DNA of 5,586 bases, from positions 1 through 5,586 of the forward strand of contig CALGNG010000374.1 in the NCBI GenBank assembly GCA_937958735.1, in the 5' to 3' direction. Both the position numbers and the translations under genes were made by a program. How positions within the stretch are numbered: position 1 is the first letter of the stretch; every line of letters starts with the position of its first letter. The stretch is from an uncultured Aquimarina sp. Its GTDB lineage: Bacteria > Bacteroidota > Bacteroidia > Flavobacteriales > Flavobacteriaceae. Shown piece by piece: positions 1 to 5,586 of this stretch. The notes under the pieces are model-generated. The model made no database searches, had not been told where the DNA came from, and worked only from the letters and a program-made list of their open reading frames with translations.

Positions 1-413
1 GTAACTATTTGCGACTTTTCTATTTGAATAGTAAACTTCGTAGTTTCTTTTAAAAAACAATCAATTATAGTTTGTGAGGAATTAGAAATTGGAAAAACAC
101 GGCCATCTTCTTCTATTTTTAAGGCTACTCCTCTACTCTCAAACCACTCCATAACATCTCCAGTCATAAAACTATGAAATGGACCCTTAAGCTCTCTTTC
201 TCCTCTAGGGTAATTCTTGGCTAATTCTTTAGGGATAAATTCGGCATGGGTTACATTACACCTTCCTCCTCCAGAAATTTTTACTTTTTGTAACACTTCT
301 TTTCCTCTCTCTAAAATAAGAATACTTAAACTAGGGTTTCTTTCTGCAATATTTATTGCTGTAAAAAAACCCGAAGCTCCACCCCCTATAACAATTACAT
401 CATAATGCTTCAT
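1..413 (-). CDS. BaiN/RdsA (HI0933/YhiN)-family FAD-dependent oxidoreductase, N-terminal part (3' end beyond the window)
   Basis: I translated 137 codons from the ATG at 413-411; the frame stays open to the window edge, so about two thirds of a usual ~400-aa protein is missing. Residues 5-15 (DVIVIGGGASG) are the Rossmann dinucleotide-binding fingerprint for FAD, E36 at the end of the second strand (LILERG) should bind the ribose, and residues 47-57 (SGGGRCNVTHA) are the hallmark of the HI0933/YhiN family. Known members include clostridial BaiN and E. coli YhiN, renamed RdsA because it makes dihydrouridine in 23S rRNA. The start overlaps the stop of the upstream phosphodiesterase gene by four bases (ATGA), so the two are probably translationally coupled. 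Its place at the end of an rpsP-rimM-trmN6 operon makes an rRNA-modifying role plausible, but that is inference; the protein part shown cannot separate RdsA from other subfamilies. Family assignment is firm; substrate is open. Confidence 0.93.
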   Translation of the reverse strand, partial: MKHYDVIVIGGGASGFFTAINIAERNPSLSILILERGKEVLQKVKISGGGRCNVTHAEFIPKELAKNYPRGERELKGPFHSFMTGDVMEWFESRGVALKIEEDGRVFPISNSSQTIIDCFLKETTKFTIQIEKSQIV

Positions 414-1084
414 ATTTGATCTGGAAAATCGGATATTATACCTTGGATCTCTAATTTGCTCATCTTACTAATAAATTCTGGCTCGTTTACAGTCCATGTG
501 TAGACTTTAATCTTTTTTAGCTTAGCTATACGAACCATATGAGGCTTTAGTTTTTTATGATATATATACACCGAACCATATCCTTTTTTAACCGCATTTC
601 TTAAAGCTTTACATGGTTTTTTTGCCGTAATTAAACCTAATAGAATATTAGGGTTATATTGTCTTATTTTGTCTAAACGACTAGACTTAAAACTAGACAC
701 TACTAATTGATTGTAAGACCAATTTCCAACCTCCACTTCTTTTGCTATCAAGGCAGCTCCTTTAATTGCTGTACCCCTACCTTTTAATTCTATATGTATT
801 TTACATTTGCCTTTACAGTGCTCCAAAACTTCTTGTAAGGTGGGCACCGCAAAACCATCCGAATTTTCTTTTTTTATTTGTCTATAGGTTAGTTTTCTAA
901 TTTTCCCTTCTCCCGTAGTCGTACGGTTCATTTTTTCGTCGTGGATTACAAACAACTCTCCTGTTTTACAAACATGAATATCTATTTCTATAGCATCTAC
1001 GCCTAGATCTAAAGCATGATCAATAGAAGCAAGTGTGTTTTCTGCCACATAACCCTTCGCTCCTCTGTGTCCTATTTTTTCCAT
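410..1084 (-). CDS. Cytosolic glycerophosphodiester phosphodiesterase (GDPD/UgpQ-like)
   Basis: This 224-aa protein is a single GDPD domain with a TIM-barrel fold. Members hydrolyse glycerophosphodiesters (deacylated phospholipids) to glycerol-3-phosphate and an alcohol. The expected motifs are present in order: HRG (6-8), ENT (15-17), EID (33-35), HD (48-49), VPTL (80-83), HIELK (97-101), SSF (130-132), WTVN (197-200) and GIISDFP (215-221). By family analogy, E33, D35 and E99 bind the divalent metal and H6 and H48 act as acid/base, so the enzyme looks intact. There is no signal peptide or membrane segment, unlike periplasmic GlpQ, and the length fits the short UgpQ-like class. The C-terminal third is unusually lysine-rich. 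The ATG lies 7 nt after the trmN6 stop, and the TGA overlaps the start of the next gene. It is the only operon member without an obvious link to translation. The alcohol specificity cannot be read from the sequence. Confidence 0.93.
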   Translation of the reverse strand: MEKIGHRGAKGYVAENTLASIDHALDLGVDAIEIDIHVCKTGELFVIHDEKMNRTTTGEGKIRKLTYRQIKKENSDGFAVPTLQEVLEHCKGKCKIHIELKGRGTAIKGAALIAKEVEVGNWSYNQLVVSSFKSSRLDKIRQYNPNILLGLITAKKPCKALRNAVKKGYGSVYIYHKKLKPHMVRIAKLKKIKVYTWTVNEPEFISKMSKLEIQGIISDFPDQI

Positions 1085-1091
1085 AGTAAGC

Positions 1092-1808
1092 TTATAACTT
1101 CAAATAAAAATCTTTAACCAGTGCAGTATATTCTTCTGTATATACATGTCGTTGTTTTTCTAAAATAATTTCACTCAGTTCTACATCAACTGCTTGAAAT
1201 TGAAATTGAATTAGACTTCTTTTTATTAAACTTTGCGAAGTTCCTTTTACTCTTGTAATTCTCGAAGGAAATAAATGCATTTTAGAGGCCACATCAATTA
1301 TTATTTCTTCTTTGTCGAAAGGAATTATTACGGCAAAAAGCCCCTCTTCATGCAATAGCTTTGATGCTCCATAAAATAAATGTTCAAAAGGTAGTGCATC
1401 TTCGAAACGGGCTTTATTACGAGAATCGCTTTCCGATTTTTGGGTTGGCGAAAAAAATGGCGGATTACTAATTATTAAATCGTATTTCTCGTCGTCTACT
1501 TCCTGAAAAAATTCTTGAAATGAGGCATGGTATCCAAATAGTCGATCTCCCCACGGAGAGTTTTCAAAATTACTTACGGCCTGCTCATAGGCACTTTCGT
1601 CTATTTCTATGGTTTCTATTTCCGAAGAAGCAAAACGTTGTGCTAACAATAACGCTATTACCCCAGTACCGGTACCTATGTCTAGCACATTTCTAGGTTC
1701 GTATTCTGGCAACACCCAAGCGCCTAACAAAACACCATCTGTACCTATTTTCATGGCACACTGGTCTTGTTCTATTTTAAATTGTTTAAACTGAAAAGAA
1801 GTAGACAT
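1092..1808 (-). CDS. trmN6: tRNA1(Val) (adenine(37)-N6)-methyltransferase TrmN6 (YfiC family)
   Basis: This is a class I SAM-dependent methyltransferase that N6-methylates A37 of tRNA1(Val). I place the start at the ATG at 1808-1806 (238 aa). The frame is open upstream to a TTG at 1844, but that would overlap rimM by 17 nt and add 12 residues unlike the family, whereas family homology begins directly with residues such as FQFKQFKIEQDQCAMK. From the ATG start, the N-terminal family block is residues 4-31 (ending GTDGVLLGAW), motif I is DIGTGTG at 43-49, an acidic residue after strand 2 (IEID, about 67-70) should hold the SAM ribose, and the N6-amino-methyltransferase motif NPPF is at 115-118. 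The length matches the usual ~240 aa. It sits 19 nt after the rimM stop and 7 nt before the phosphodiesterase gene. A relaxed substrate range within related HemK-like MTases is possible, but the N-terminal block favours TrmN6. Confidence 0.93.
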   Translation of the reverse strand: MSTSFQFKQFKIEQDQCAMKIGTDGVLLGAWVLPEYEPRNVLDIGTGTGVIALLLAQRFASSEIETIEIDESAYEQAVSNFENSPWGDRLFGYHASFQEFFQEVDDEKYDLIISNPPFFSPTQKSESDSRNKARFEDALPFEHLFYGASKLLHEEGLFAVIIPFDKEEIIIDVASKMHLFPSRITRVKGTSQSLIKRSLIQFQFQAVDVELSEIILEKQRHVYTEEYTALVKDFYLKL

Positions 1809-1816
1809 TATTTGAC

Positions 1817-1834
1817 TTTGTAATGTATTACAAA
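1817..1834. repeat. 18-bp palindrome across the rimM stop codon, before trmN6
   Basis: The arms TTTGTAAT and ATTACAAA are perfect 8-bp inverted repeats separated by GT. The element covers the rimM TAA (1830-1828) and ends 9 nt before the trmN6 ATG. On RNA it would need a larger loop to fold, so it is more likely a protein-binding palindrome or coincidence in AT-rich DNA. The inverted repeat is certain; its function is unknown. Confidence 0.5.
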
Positions 1835-2352
1835 TATAAGTCAATAAGGCCTTCGGGAGTATTTACGACAAGCTGTTTTTTAGTTTTATCCAGTTTATGA
1901 ATAAACTTATCGTTCATAGGTATTAATATTTGTTTTCCTTGATAATCTATCTCGAAAAGTGCTTGCGAAGTGGTATCATTTATTGCAGAAATAGTTCCTA
2001 TTTCCCCTCTATTTAAATCTATTACTGTAAAACCAATAACTTCATGAAAATAGAATTGATTTTCTCCCATTTCTGGCAACAAATCTAATGGCAAATATAA
2101 ATCGGCTTTCATTAAATCGTCTGCATCTTGTTCTGTATCTACGTCTTCGAACTTGATACGCAACATTTGAGATCTATGGAGCTTACATTTATCAACAAAA
2201 AATGGAACCAGATTATTGTTGTACTCAACAAATACTGATTCCATCTCTAAATACTGTGAAGGGTCGTCGGATTCTAATTTAATTAAAACCTCGCCCTTAA
2301 AGCTAAACTTACTAACGATTCTGCCTAAATAGAAACAGTCTTCTTTACGCAT
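1828..2352 (-). CDS. rimM: Ribosome maturation factor RimM (16S rRNA processing protein)
   Basis: RimM binds S19 in the head of the 30S subunit and helps late 16S rRNA maturation in the cytosol. The 174-aa product has the usual length and two-domain layout. The N-terminal RimM beta-barrel spans about residues 6-90, with YLGRIVSKFSFKGEV (8-22) matching the family start and EQDADDLMKADLYLP (74-88) the segment before the linker. The C-terminal PRC-barrel spans about 97-174, with FYFHEVIGFTV (100-110) and ILIPMNDKFI (142-151), and the end VVNTPEGLIDLY matches the conserved closing strand. The ATG is 14 nt downstream of the rpsP stop, the conserved rpsP-rimM arrangement. The stop codon lies inside an 18-bp palindrome described separately. 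I see no defect and am confident of the assignment. Confidence 0.96.
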   Translation of the reverse strand: MRKEDCFYLGRIVSKFSFKGEVLIKLESDDPSQYLEMESVFVEYNNNLVPFFVDKCKLHRSQMLRIKFEDVDTEQDADDLMKADLYLPLDLLPEMGENQFYFHEVIGFTVIDLNRGEIGTISAINDTTSQALFEIDYQGKQILIPMNDKFIHKLDKTKKQLVVNTPEGLIDLYL

Positions 2353-2366
2353 AATCTAGTATTTTA

Positions 2367-2891
2367 CTACTCTTCTTCGTTAGTTGCTGCTTCAGAAGCT
2401 GCTGCTTCTTCTGCTTTTGCTGCTGCTTCGACCTCTGCTTTAGCTGCCGCTGCATCTGCTTCACGCTTAGCGTTAATTTCTTTTTCTGCTGCGATAACCT
2501 TAGCTTTTTCGTCTGCTGCTTTTTTAGCTAAAGTATCTTTCTCTGCTATTACAGCTCCTTCTTTTTCAGAAACCCAAGCTTGAAATTTCTCTTCTGCTTG
2601 CTCTGCTGTTAAAGCTCCTTTAGCAACTCCACCTAAAAGGTGATTTTTTAACAATGCTCCTTTAACAGAAAGTAAATTCTTTGCTGTTGGAGTTGGTTGT
2701 GCACCATTTTGCAACCATTTTACAGCTCCATCAACATCTAAATCGATTGTTGCTGGATTTGTATTAGGATTATAAGTACCTACTTTTTCTAAGTATTTAC
2801 CATCTCTTTTTGATCTTGCATCGGCTGCAACAATCCAATAAAAAGGCTTCCCTTTTTTACCGTGTCTTTGTAATCTTAATTTAACAGGCAT
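2367..2891 (-). CDS. rpsP: 30S ribosomal protein S16 (bS16) with a long C-terminal extension
   Basis: S16 is a primary 16S rRNA-binding protein that helps 30S assembly. Residues 1-84 are a complete S16 domain: the opening strand PVKLRLQRHGKKGKPFYWIV, then AADARSKRDGKYLEKVGTYNP (22-42), and WLQNGAQPTPTAKNLL (59-74) matching the family GAQPSDTV block. Residues 112-174 are an extra tail of almost only A, K, E and D ending in NEEE, predicted to be a long charged helix. The standard protein is 80-90 aa, so the gene is about twice that length; extended S16 is known to me from other Bacteroidota. The ATG at 2891-2889 is preceded by an AT-rich stretch with no Shine-Dalgarno sequence, which is normal for the phylum. 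It is the first gene of a five-gene operon with a probable promoter and small leader hairpin upstream. The tail's DNA is rich in GCN codons in short runs. Confidence 0.97.
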   Translation of the reverse strand: MPVKLRLQRHGKKGKPFYWIVAADARSKRDGKYLEKVGTYNPNTNPATIDLDVDGAVKWLQNGAQPTPTAKNLLSVKGALLKNHLLGGVAKGALTAEQAEEKFQAWVSEKEGAVIAEKDTLAKKAADEKAKVIAAEKEINAKREADAAAAKAEVEAAAKAEEAAASEAATNEEE

Positions 2892-2905
2892 AAAAATTTA
2901 TTTTT

Positions 2906-2920
2906 GAGGTTCTCGACCTC
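2906..2920 (-). promoter_or_regulatory. Small hairpin in the predicted rpsP leader
   Basis: On the minus strand GAGGT, a 5-nt CGAGA loop and ACCTC form a perfect 5-bp stem, with an A-rich stretch up to the rpsP ATG 15 nt later. It falls within the ~40-nt leader expected from the predicted promoter. GC content stands out against AT-rich flanks. It could be an autoregulatory ribosomal-protein leader in which S16 binds its own mRNA, or simply a short stem. The assignment rests on the inverted repeat only. Confidence 0.4.
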
Positions 2921-2931
2921 GGTTATAATTA

Positions 2932-2967
2932 GGGCGCAAAAATACATAAAAATGTATTAATGCGCCC
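2932..2967. repeat. 36-nt imperfect palindrome between the PorE-like gene and rpsP
   Basis: Two 16-nt arms surround a 4-nt loop. On the minus strand the left arm is GGGCGCATTAATACAT, the loop TTTT and the right arm ATGTATTTTTGCGCCC. Pairing is broken only by two adjacent mismatches between a 7-bp GC-rich outer stem and a 7-bp inner stem. In a read-through transcript from the upstream gene this would be a stable hairpin, but the T-run lies before the stem (about 2974-2968) and the 3' side is TAATTATAA, so it is not a canonical intrinsic terminator on either strand. The palindrome contains the predicted rpsP -7 box, so it may be an operator, a transcript 3'-end stabiliser or a weak terminator. 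Confidence 0.75.
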
Positions 2968-2970
2968 AAA
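2937..2970 (-). promoter_or_regulatory. Predicted Bacteroidota-type promoter for the rpsP operon
   Basis: On the minus strand a -33 element TTTG (2970-2967, at the end of a T-run) is followed after 22 nt by TATTTTTG (2944-2937). The latter fits the -7 consensus TAnnTTTG used by the Bacteroidota primary sigma factor, for which spacers of about 17-23 nt have been reported. Transcription would start near 2930-2934, giving a leader of about 40 nt before the rpsP ATG. It is in the right place, since the upstream gene ends at 2994. No transcript evidence is available here. Confidence 0.55.
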
Positions 2971-2993
2971 AAAACTAACTATTTACTACTATG

Positions 2994-4979
2994 CTATTGT
3001 TTTGTTATAATAAATTCACTTCTTCTGTTTAATTGATGTTCTTCTTCGCTACATTCTACTCCATCGGAACAACGGTTAGTTAATTCAATTTCTCCATAAC
3101 CTCTTCCTGTTAGTCTTCCTTTAAGGATTCCTCCTTTACTTACTATATATTCTTTTGTACTTATATTTCTGCGAGTACTTAAATCTATATTGTATTTAAA
3201 AGGTGCTCTACTATCTGTGTGGCTACGTACATCTATTTCTAAATTAGGATATTCCTTCATTACAGCTATTACTTTTTGTAACTCTATTTCTGCATCGGGA
3301 CGTATAAAGGACTTATCAAAGTCGAAGTATATAGGACTTAATTGGAGTAATTTTCCTAAATCGTCACCTACTTTCATTTCTACAATCCCTAACTCTTTTT
3401 CCCCTTTTCGTAGTTGGATAGGTTGGTTATGCTTAAATTCAAAAACATTATCTGTTAAAAAGTCTACCTCTGTCTTTTTATAGTCTGGATTATCTGCTCT
3501 AATTACATAACCTTCATTACAAACTACAGGTAAACTGTAGTTACCTTGTGCATCTGTAATGGTACTCTCCAATTCTTTCATTTTAGAATTAAACAAGGTC
3601 ACTTTTGTTCCTGGTAAAATTTCACGAGTTTCTGCATCGGTTACTAATCCATTTAGGTATTGCTTGCAACTTTCTATTAATTCTTCGGTCTGGATAAAAC
3701 TATAAATATCGTCGCTCCCTACTCCTCCTGGGCGGTTACTTGTAAAGTATCCAATTTTAGTGTCTGCGTCTATAATAAAAGTAAAATCGTCCGAGGGGCT
3801 ATTAATAGGCTCTCCTACATTATAGGGTTCTTTAAATATTTTTCCATTGGCGGTTGCCGATGTTACAAAAACATCTAGTCCTCCTAAACCTAAATGACCG
3901 TCGCTGGCAAAAAATAGCTTGCCTTCTTTGTTAACAAAAGGAAAAGTTTCTCTAGCTTCTGTATTAATATTTTTTCCTAAATTTTTAGGTTCACTATAAG
4001 AGTTTCTTCCTAAAATATCTACATAAAACAGGTCCGATAAACCTGTGGTACCAGGTCTATCGCTTGCAAAGTACAAGCGTTTTTCGTCTACAGAAAGGGC
4101 TGGGTGAGCGGTAGAAAACTCGTCGCTATTAAAAGGCAATTCTATAACATCTACCCACCTGCCTTTTTCGTCTTTACTGGCTTTGTATAGTTTTAATAGT
4201 GTCGTACCAGAATTGTTAGATTTTCTCTTTTTATTAGTGAAATTATTTCTGGTAAAGTACATAGTCTTCCCATCCTTAGTAAATACGGTGGACGATTCAT
4301 GCAGGCTTGTGTTTACTTTTCCTTTAACGTCAAAAATGCCATCTACCCCCATCGTATTTCTACTATCTCTTCTTGTAGAGTAGAGGTCTAAAAAGTTAGT
4401 TTTATTCCACTCGTGCACTACTCTGGATGCTCCACCATCTCTAGCCGAAGCAAAAACAATTTGATCGCTTTTCAGAAAACTAGGTCCAAAATCAGATTCT
4501 GGTGAATTGATAGGTAGGTTTACTATATCAAATTTTCCAGATTGTAATTTAATTAAATTAAGGTAATCTGGCTTGTTAGCAAAAAGTCTGGATCGTCTAT
4601 CTCCCTTTCCTGTAGCTTTCCGAAAATCGTACATTATTTTATCTGCATTTTCGTACTGACCTATGTTTTTTAGCGTCTGGGAATATCTAAATAAATATTC
4701 TGGATCTATTTGGTCTTTATATTCGCTATATAACCTAGAGTACCATTTAGAGGCTTGCCCTAATTCTGCATTGAAATAATAGGAGTCTCCTAGTTTCTCA
4801 AAAATTTCTTGAGAAGAAAACCCATTTTCCACAACGCTTATATAAGCATCTCTAGCATTAATATAGTTGTATTGATCAAAATCCTTATCTGCGTTTTTAA
4901 TTTTCTTTTCTTGAGCAAAAGACGTCATCAAAGACATCACAGAACTGAATAACAAAATGTATATATAATTTTTTTTCAT
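2994..4979 (-). CDS. PorE-like OmpA-family periplasmic protein (TPR, PD40 propeller, carboxypeptidase-regulatory-like, OmpA_C)
   Basis: This complete 661-aa protein begins with a Sec signal peptide (K2-K3, hydrophobic 4-20, probable cut after SFA at 22). No lipobox cysteine is visible, so it should be soluble in the periplasm. Residues ~28-125 look like helical TPR repeats. Five PD40-type blades follow at about 164-183, 228-246, 289-320, 344-372 and 397-428, with repeats such as LYFASDRPG and GYFTSNRPGG. Residues ~440-525 are a carboxypeptidase-regulatory-like beta-sandwich (NGLVTDAETREILPGTKV). Residues ~548-661 are an OmpA_C domain with YFDFDKSFIRPDAEIEL and SHTDSR; D589 and R604 have the 15-residue spacing of the diaminopimelate-binding Asp/Arg of E. 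coli OmpA. This order matches PorE of the T9SS, thought to link outer-membrane components to peptidoglycan. It starts 11 nt after the PorP/SprF stop. A paralogous, non-secretion role is possible. Confidence 0.9.
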   Translation of the reverse strand: MKKNYIYILLFSSVMSLMTSFAQEKKIKNADKDFDQYNYINARDAYISVVENGFSSQEIFEKLGDSYYFNAELGQASKWYSRLYSEYKDQIDPEYLFRYSQTLKNIGQYENADKIMYDFRKATGKGDRRSRLFANKPDYLNLIKLQSGKFDIVNLPINSPESDFGPSFLKSDQIVFASARDGGASRVVHEWNKTNFLDLYSTRRDSRNTMGVDGIFDVKGKVNTSLHESSTVFTKDGKTMYFTRNNFTNKKRKSNNSGTTLLKLYKASKDEKGRWVDVIELPFNSDEFSTAHPALSVDEKRLYFASDRPGTTGLSDLFYVDILGRNSYSEPKNLGKNINTEARETFPFVNKEGKLFFASDGHLGLGGLDVFVTSATANGKIFKEPYNVGEPINSPSDDFTFIIDADTKIGYFTSNRPGGVGSDDIYSFIQTEELIESCKQYLNGLVTDAETREILPGTKVTLFNSKMKELESTITDAQGNYSLPVVCNEGYVIRADNPDYKKTEVDFLTDNVFEFKHNQPIQLRKGEKELGIVEMKVGDDLGKLLQLSPIYFDFDKSFIRPDAEIELQKVIAVMKEYPNLEIDVRSHTDSRAPFKYNIDLSTRRNISTKEYIVSKGGILKGRLTGRGYGEIELTNRCSDGVECSEEEHQLNRRSEFIITKQ

Positions 4980-4990
4980 AACTGTACTGT

Positions 4991-5586
4991 TTAGAAGAAA
5001 CGTGGTGTTATAATACGTGAATATTTCTTAAATAATTCAAATCTTACCAAGATTTCGTAACTACCATCGTTAAAAGAGGTGTCTCCCAATTCTGTAGTTT
5101 CTCTATCGTAGGCAAATCCTATCATAAGCCCATCCGATACATTTACTCCAACCAACCCACTAAATGCGGCATCCCATCTGTAAGCTACTCCAAGTGTAAA
5201 CTTATTATAAAACAAGAAGTTTGCCGACACATCTACTTGTAATGGTGCTCCATTTACTACTTTAGCTAATGCTGCTGGTTTAAACTTTATATCGGGATTT
5301 AAATTAAATACATAACCCGTGGTTAAATAATAGTTTACACGCTCTTCTGCTAAAAAACTTTGGGCTGAATTGTTGTTTATATTATCTACATCAAAATGAC
5401 GTGTTTCTAACAGATTAGGTGCACTTAAACTAACATAGAACTTTTTACTATGGTAGTAAACACCAACTCCTACATTGGGACTAAATTTATTATCTATATT
5501 GGTCTGGAATCTAGCATCGTCTGCCCTACTTCCAAAGAAGTTTAAACGATCAAAATCTACATTTAATAACTGTCCTGTGGCTTTTA
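4991..5586 (-). CDS. PorP/SprF-family type IX secretion system outer-membrane protein, C-terminal part (5' end beyond the window)
   Basis: The frame is open from the window edge to the TAA at 4993-4991, giving 197 residues of a family that is usually about 300-350 aa, so the start and signal peptide lie beyond 5586. The GTG at 5230 is internal: the same frame continues upstream with clear family sequence. The sequence shows alternating beta strands with typical PorP/SprF blocks: GVGVYYHSKKFYVSLSAPNL, then LFYNKFTLGVAYRWDAAFSG, then IGFAYDRETTELGDTSFNDGSYEI and an end of TPRFF. The family is an outer-membrane beta-barrel found with T9SS machinery and with SprB-like gliding adhesins; several paralogues per genome are common, so I give no exact symbol. 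It precedes the PorE-like gene by 11 nt and is probably co-transcribed with it. The family call is firm; whether this is the core secretion PorP or a substrate-specific paralogue is not visible. Confidence 0.92.
   Translation of the reverse strand, partial: KATGQLLNVDFDRLNFFGSRADDARFQTNIDNKFSPNVGVGVYYHSKKFYVSLSAPNLLETRHFDVDNINNNSAQSFLAEERVNYYLTTGYVFNLNPDIKFKPAALAKVVNGAPLQVDVSANFLFYNKFTLGVAYRWDAAFSGLVGVNVSDGLMIGFAYDRETTELGDTSFNDGSYEILVRFELFKKYSRIITPRFF

Noticed and set aside
217..405. Plus-strand reading frames at 217-405, 1609-1794, 3190-3483 and 4183-4383
   Set aside because: Each lies opposite a well-supported minus-strand gene, has no recognisable family features, and has no promoter or partner genes on its strand.
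1831..1838. Internal promoter for trmN6 from TATATTTG on the minus strand
   Set aside because: It fits TAnnTTTG, but no TTG lies within 17-23 nt upstream; the nearest are about 30 nt away or too close.
1809..1844. TTG start for trmN6 at 1844, giving 250 aa and a 17-nt overlap with rimM
   Set aside because: The extra 12 residues do not look like the family, and the ATG at 1808 begins right at the conserved N-terminal block.
2932..2967. Canonical intrinsic terminator for the PorE-like gene
   Set aside because: No T-run follows the stem on either strand; the T-run on the minus strand precedes it. A weak or atypical terminator is not excluded.
4969..4976. A8 run in the first codons of the PorE-like gene as a phase-variable tract
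   Set aside because: The frame is intact, the run encodes the usual lysines of a signal peptide, and runs of this length are expected in such AT-rich DNA.
4991..5230. A separate 79-aa gene starting at the GTG at 5230
   Set aside because: The frame is open to the window edge and the upstream residues are PorP/SprF sequence, so the GTG is an internal valine codon.

Overview
The window comes from a member of the Bacteroidota, most likely a flavobacterium. The DNA is AT-rich. Seven genes, all on the minus strand, read from the high coordinates towards position 1. The lineage markers are a PorP/SprF-family outer-membrane protein, an OmpA-family protein with PorE-type architecture, a ribosomal protein S16 with a long Ala/Glu/Lys tail, AT-rich leaders without a Shine-Dalgarno sequence, and a promoter of the Bacteroidota TTTG / TAnnTTTG type.

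Region 1 (5586 to 2994) is an envelope module. It holds the C-terminal ~197 residues of a PorP/SprF beta-barrel, cut by the window edge, followed 11 nt later by a complete 661-aa protein. That protein has a signal peptide, a TPR-like segment, a PD40 beta-propeller, a carboxypeptidase-regulatory-like domain and an OmpA_C peptidoglycan-binding domain. This is the domain order of PorE of the type IX secretion system (T9SS). The pair probably forms an outer-membrane/peptidoglycan complex used in T9SS secretion, surface adhesion or gliding. A substrate gene may lie beyond 5586.

Region 2 (2993 to 2892) is a 102-nt intergenic region. It has a 36-nt imperfect palindrome (2932-2967) that carries the predicted -7 box of the downstream promoter and touches its -33 box. 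A small second hairpin (2906-2920) lies in the predicted leader of rpsP.

Region 3 (2891 to 1) is a tightly packed operon, rpsP - rimM - trmN6 - GDPD - BaiN/RdsA-family flavoprotein, with junctions of 14, 19, 7 and -4 nt. S16 is a 30S subunit protein, RimM is a 30S maturation factor, and TrmN6 methylates A37 of tRNA1(Val). The last gene belongs to the family that includes the 23S rRNA dihydrouridine synthase RdsA (E. coli YhiN). Four of the five genes can therefore be read as ribosome or tRNA functions, and the glycerophosphodiesterase is the outlier. The last gene runs off the window at position 1.

There are no mobile elements, CRISPR arrays, tRNA or rRNA genes, and no gene-free stretch above 300 bases. 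I see no wholly new system. The points that merit a second look are the PorP-PorE pairing, the palindrome/promoter overlap before rpsP, an 18-bp palindrome over the rimM stop codon, and the RdsA-like gene in the rpsP operon.
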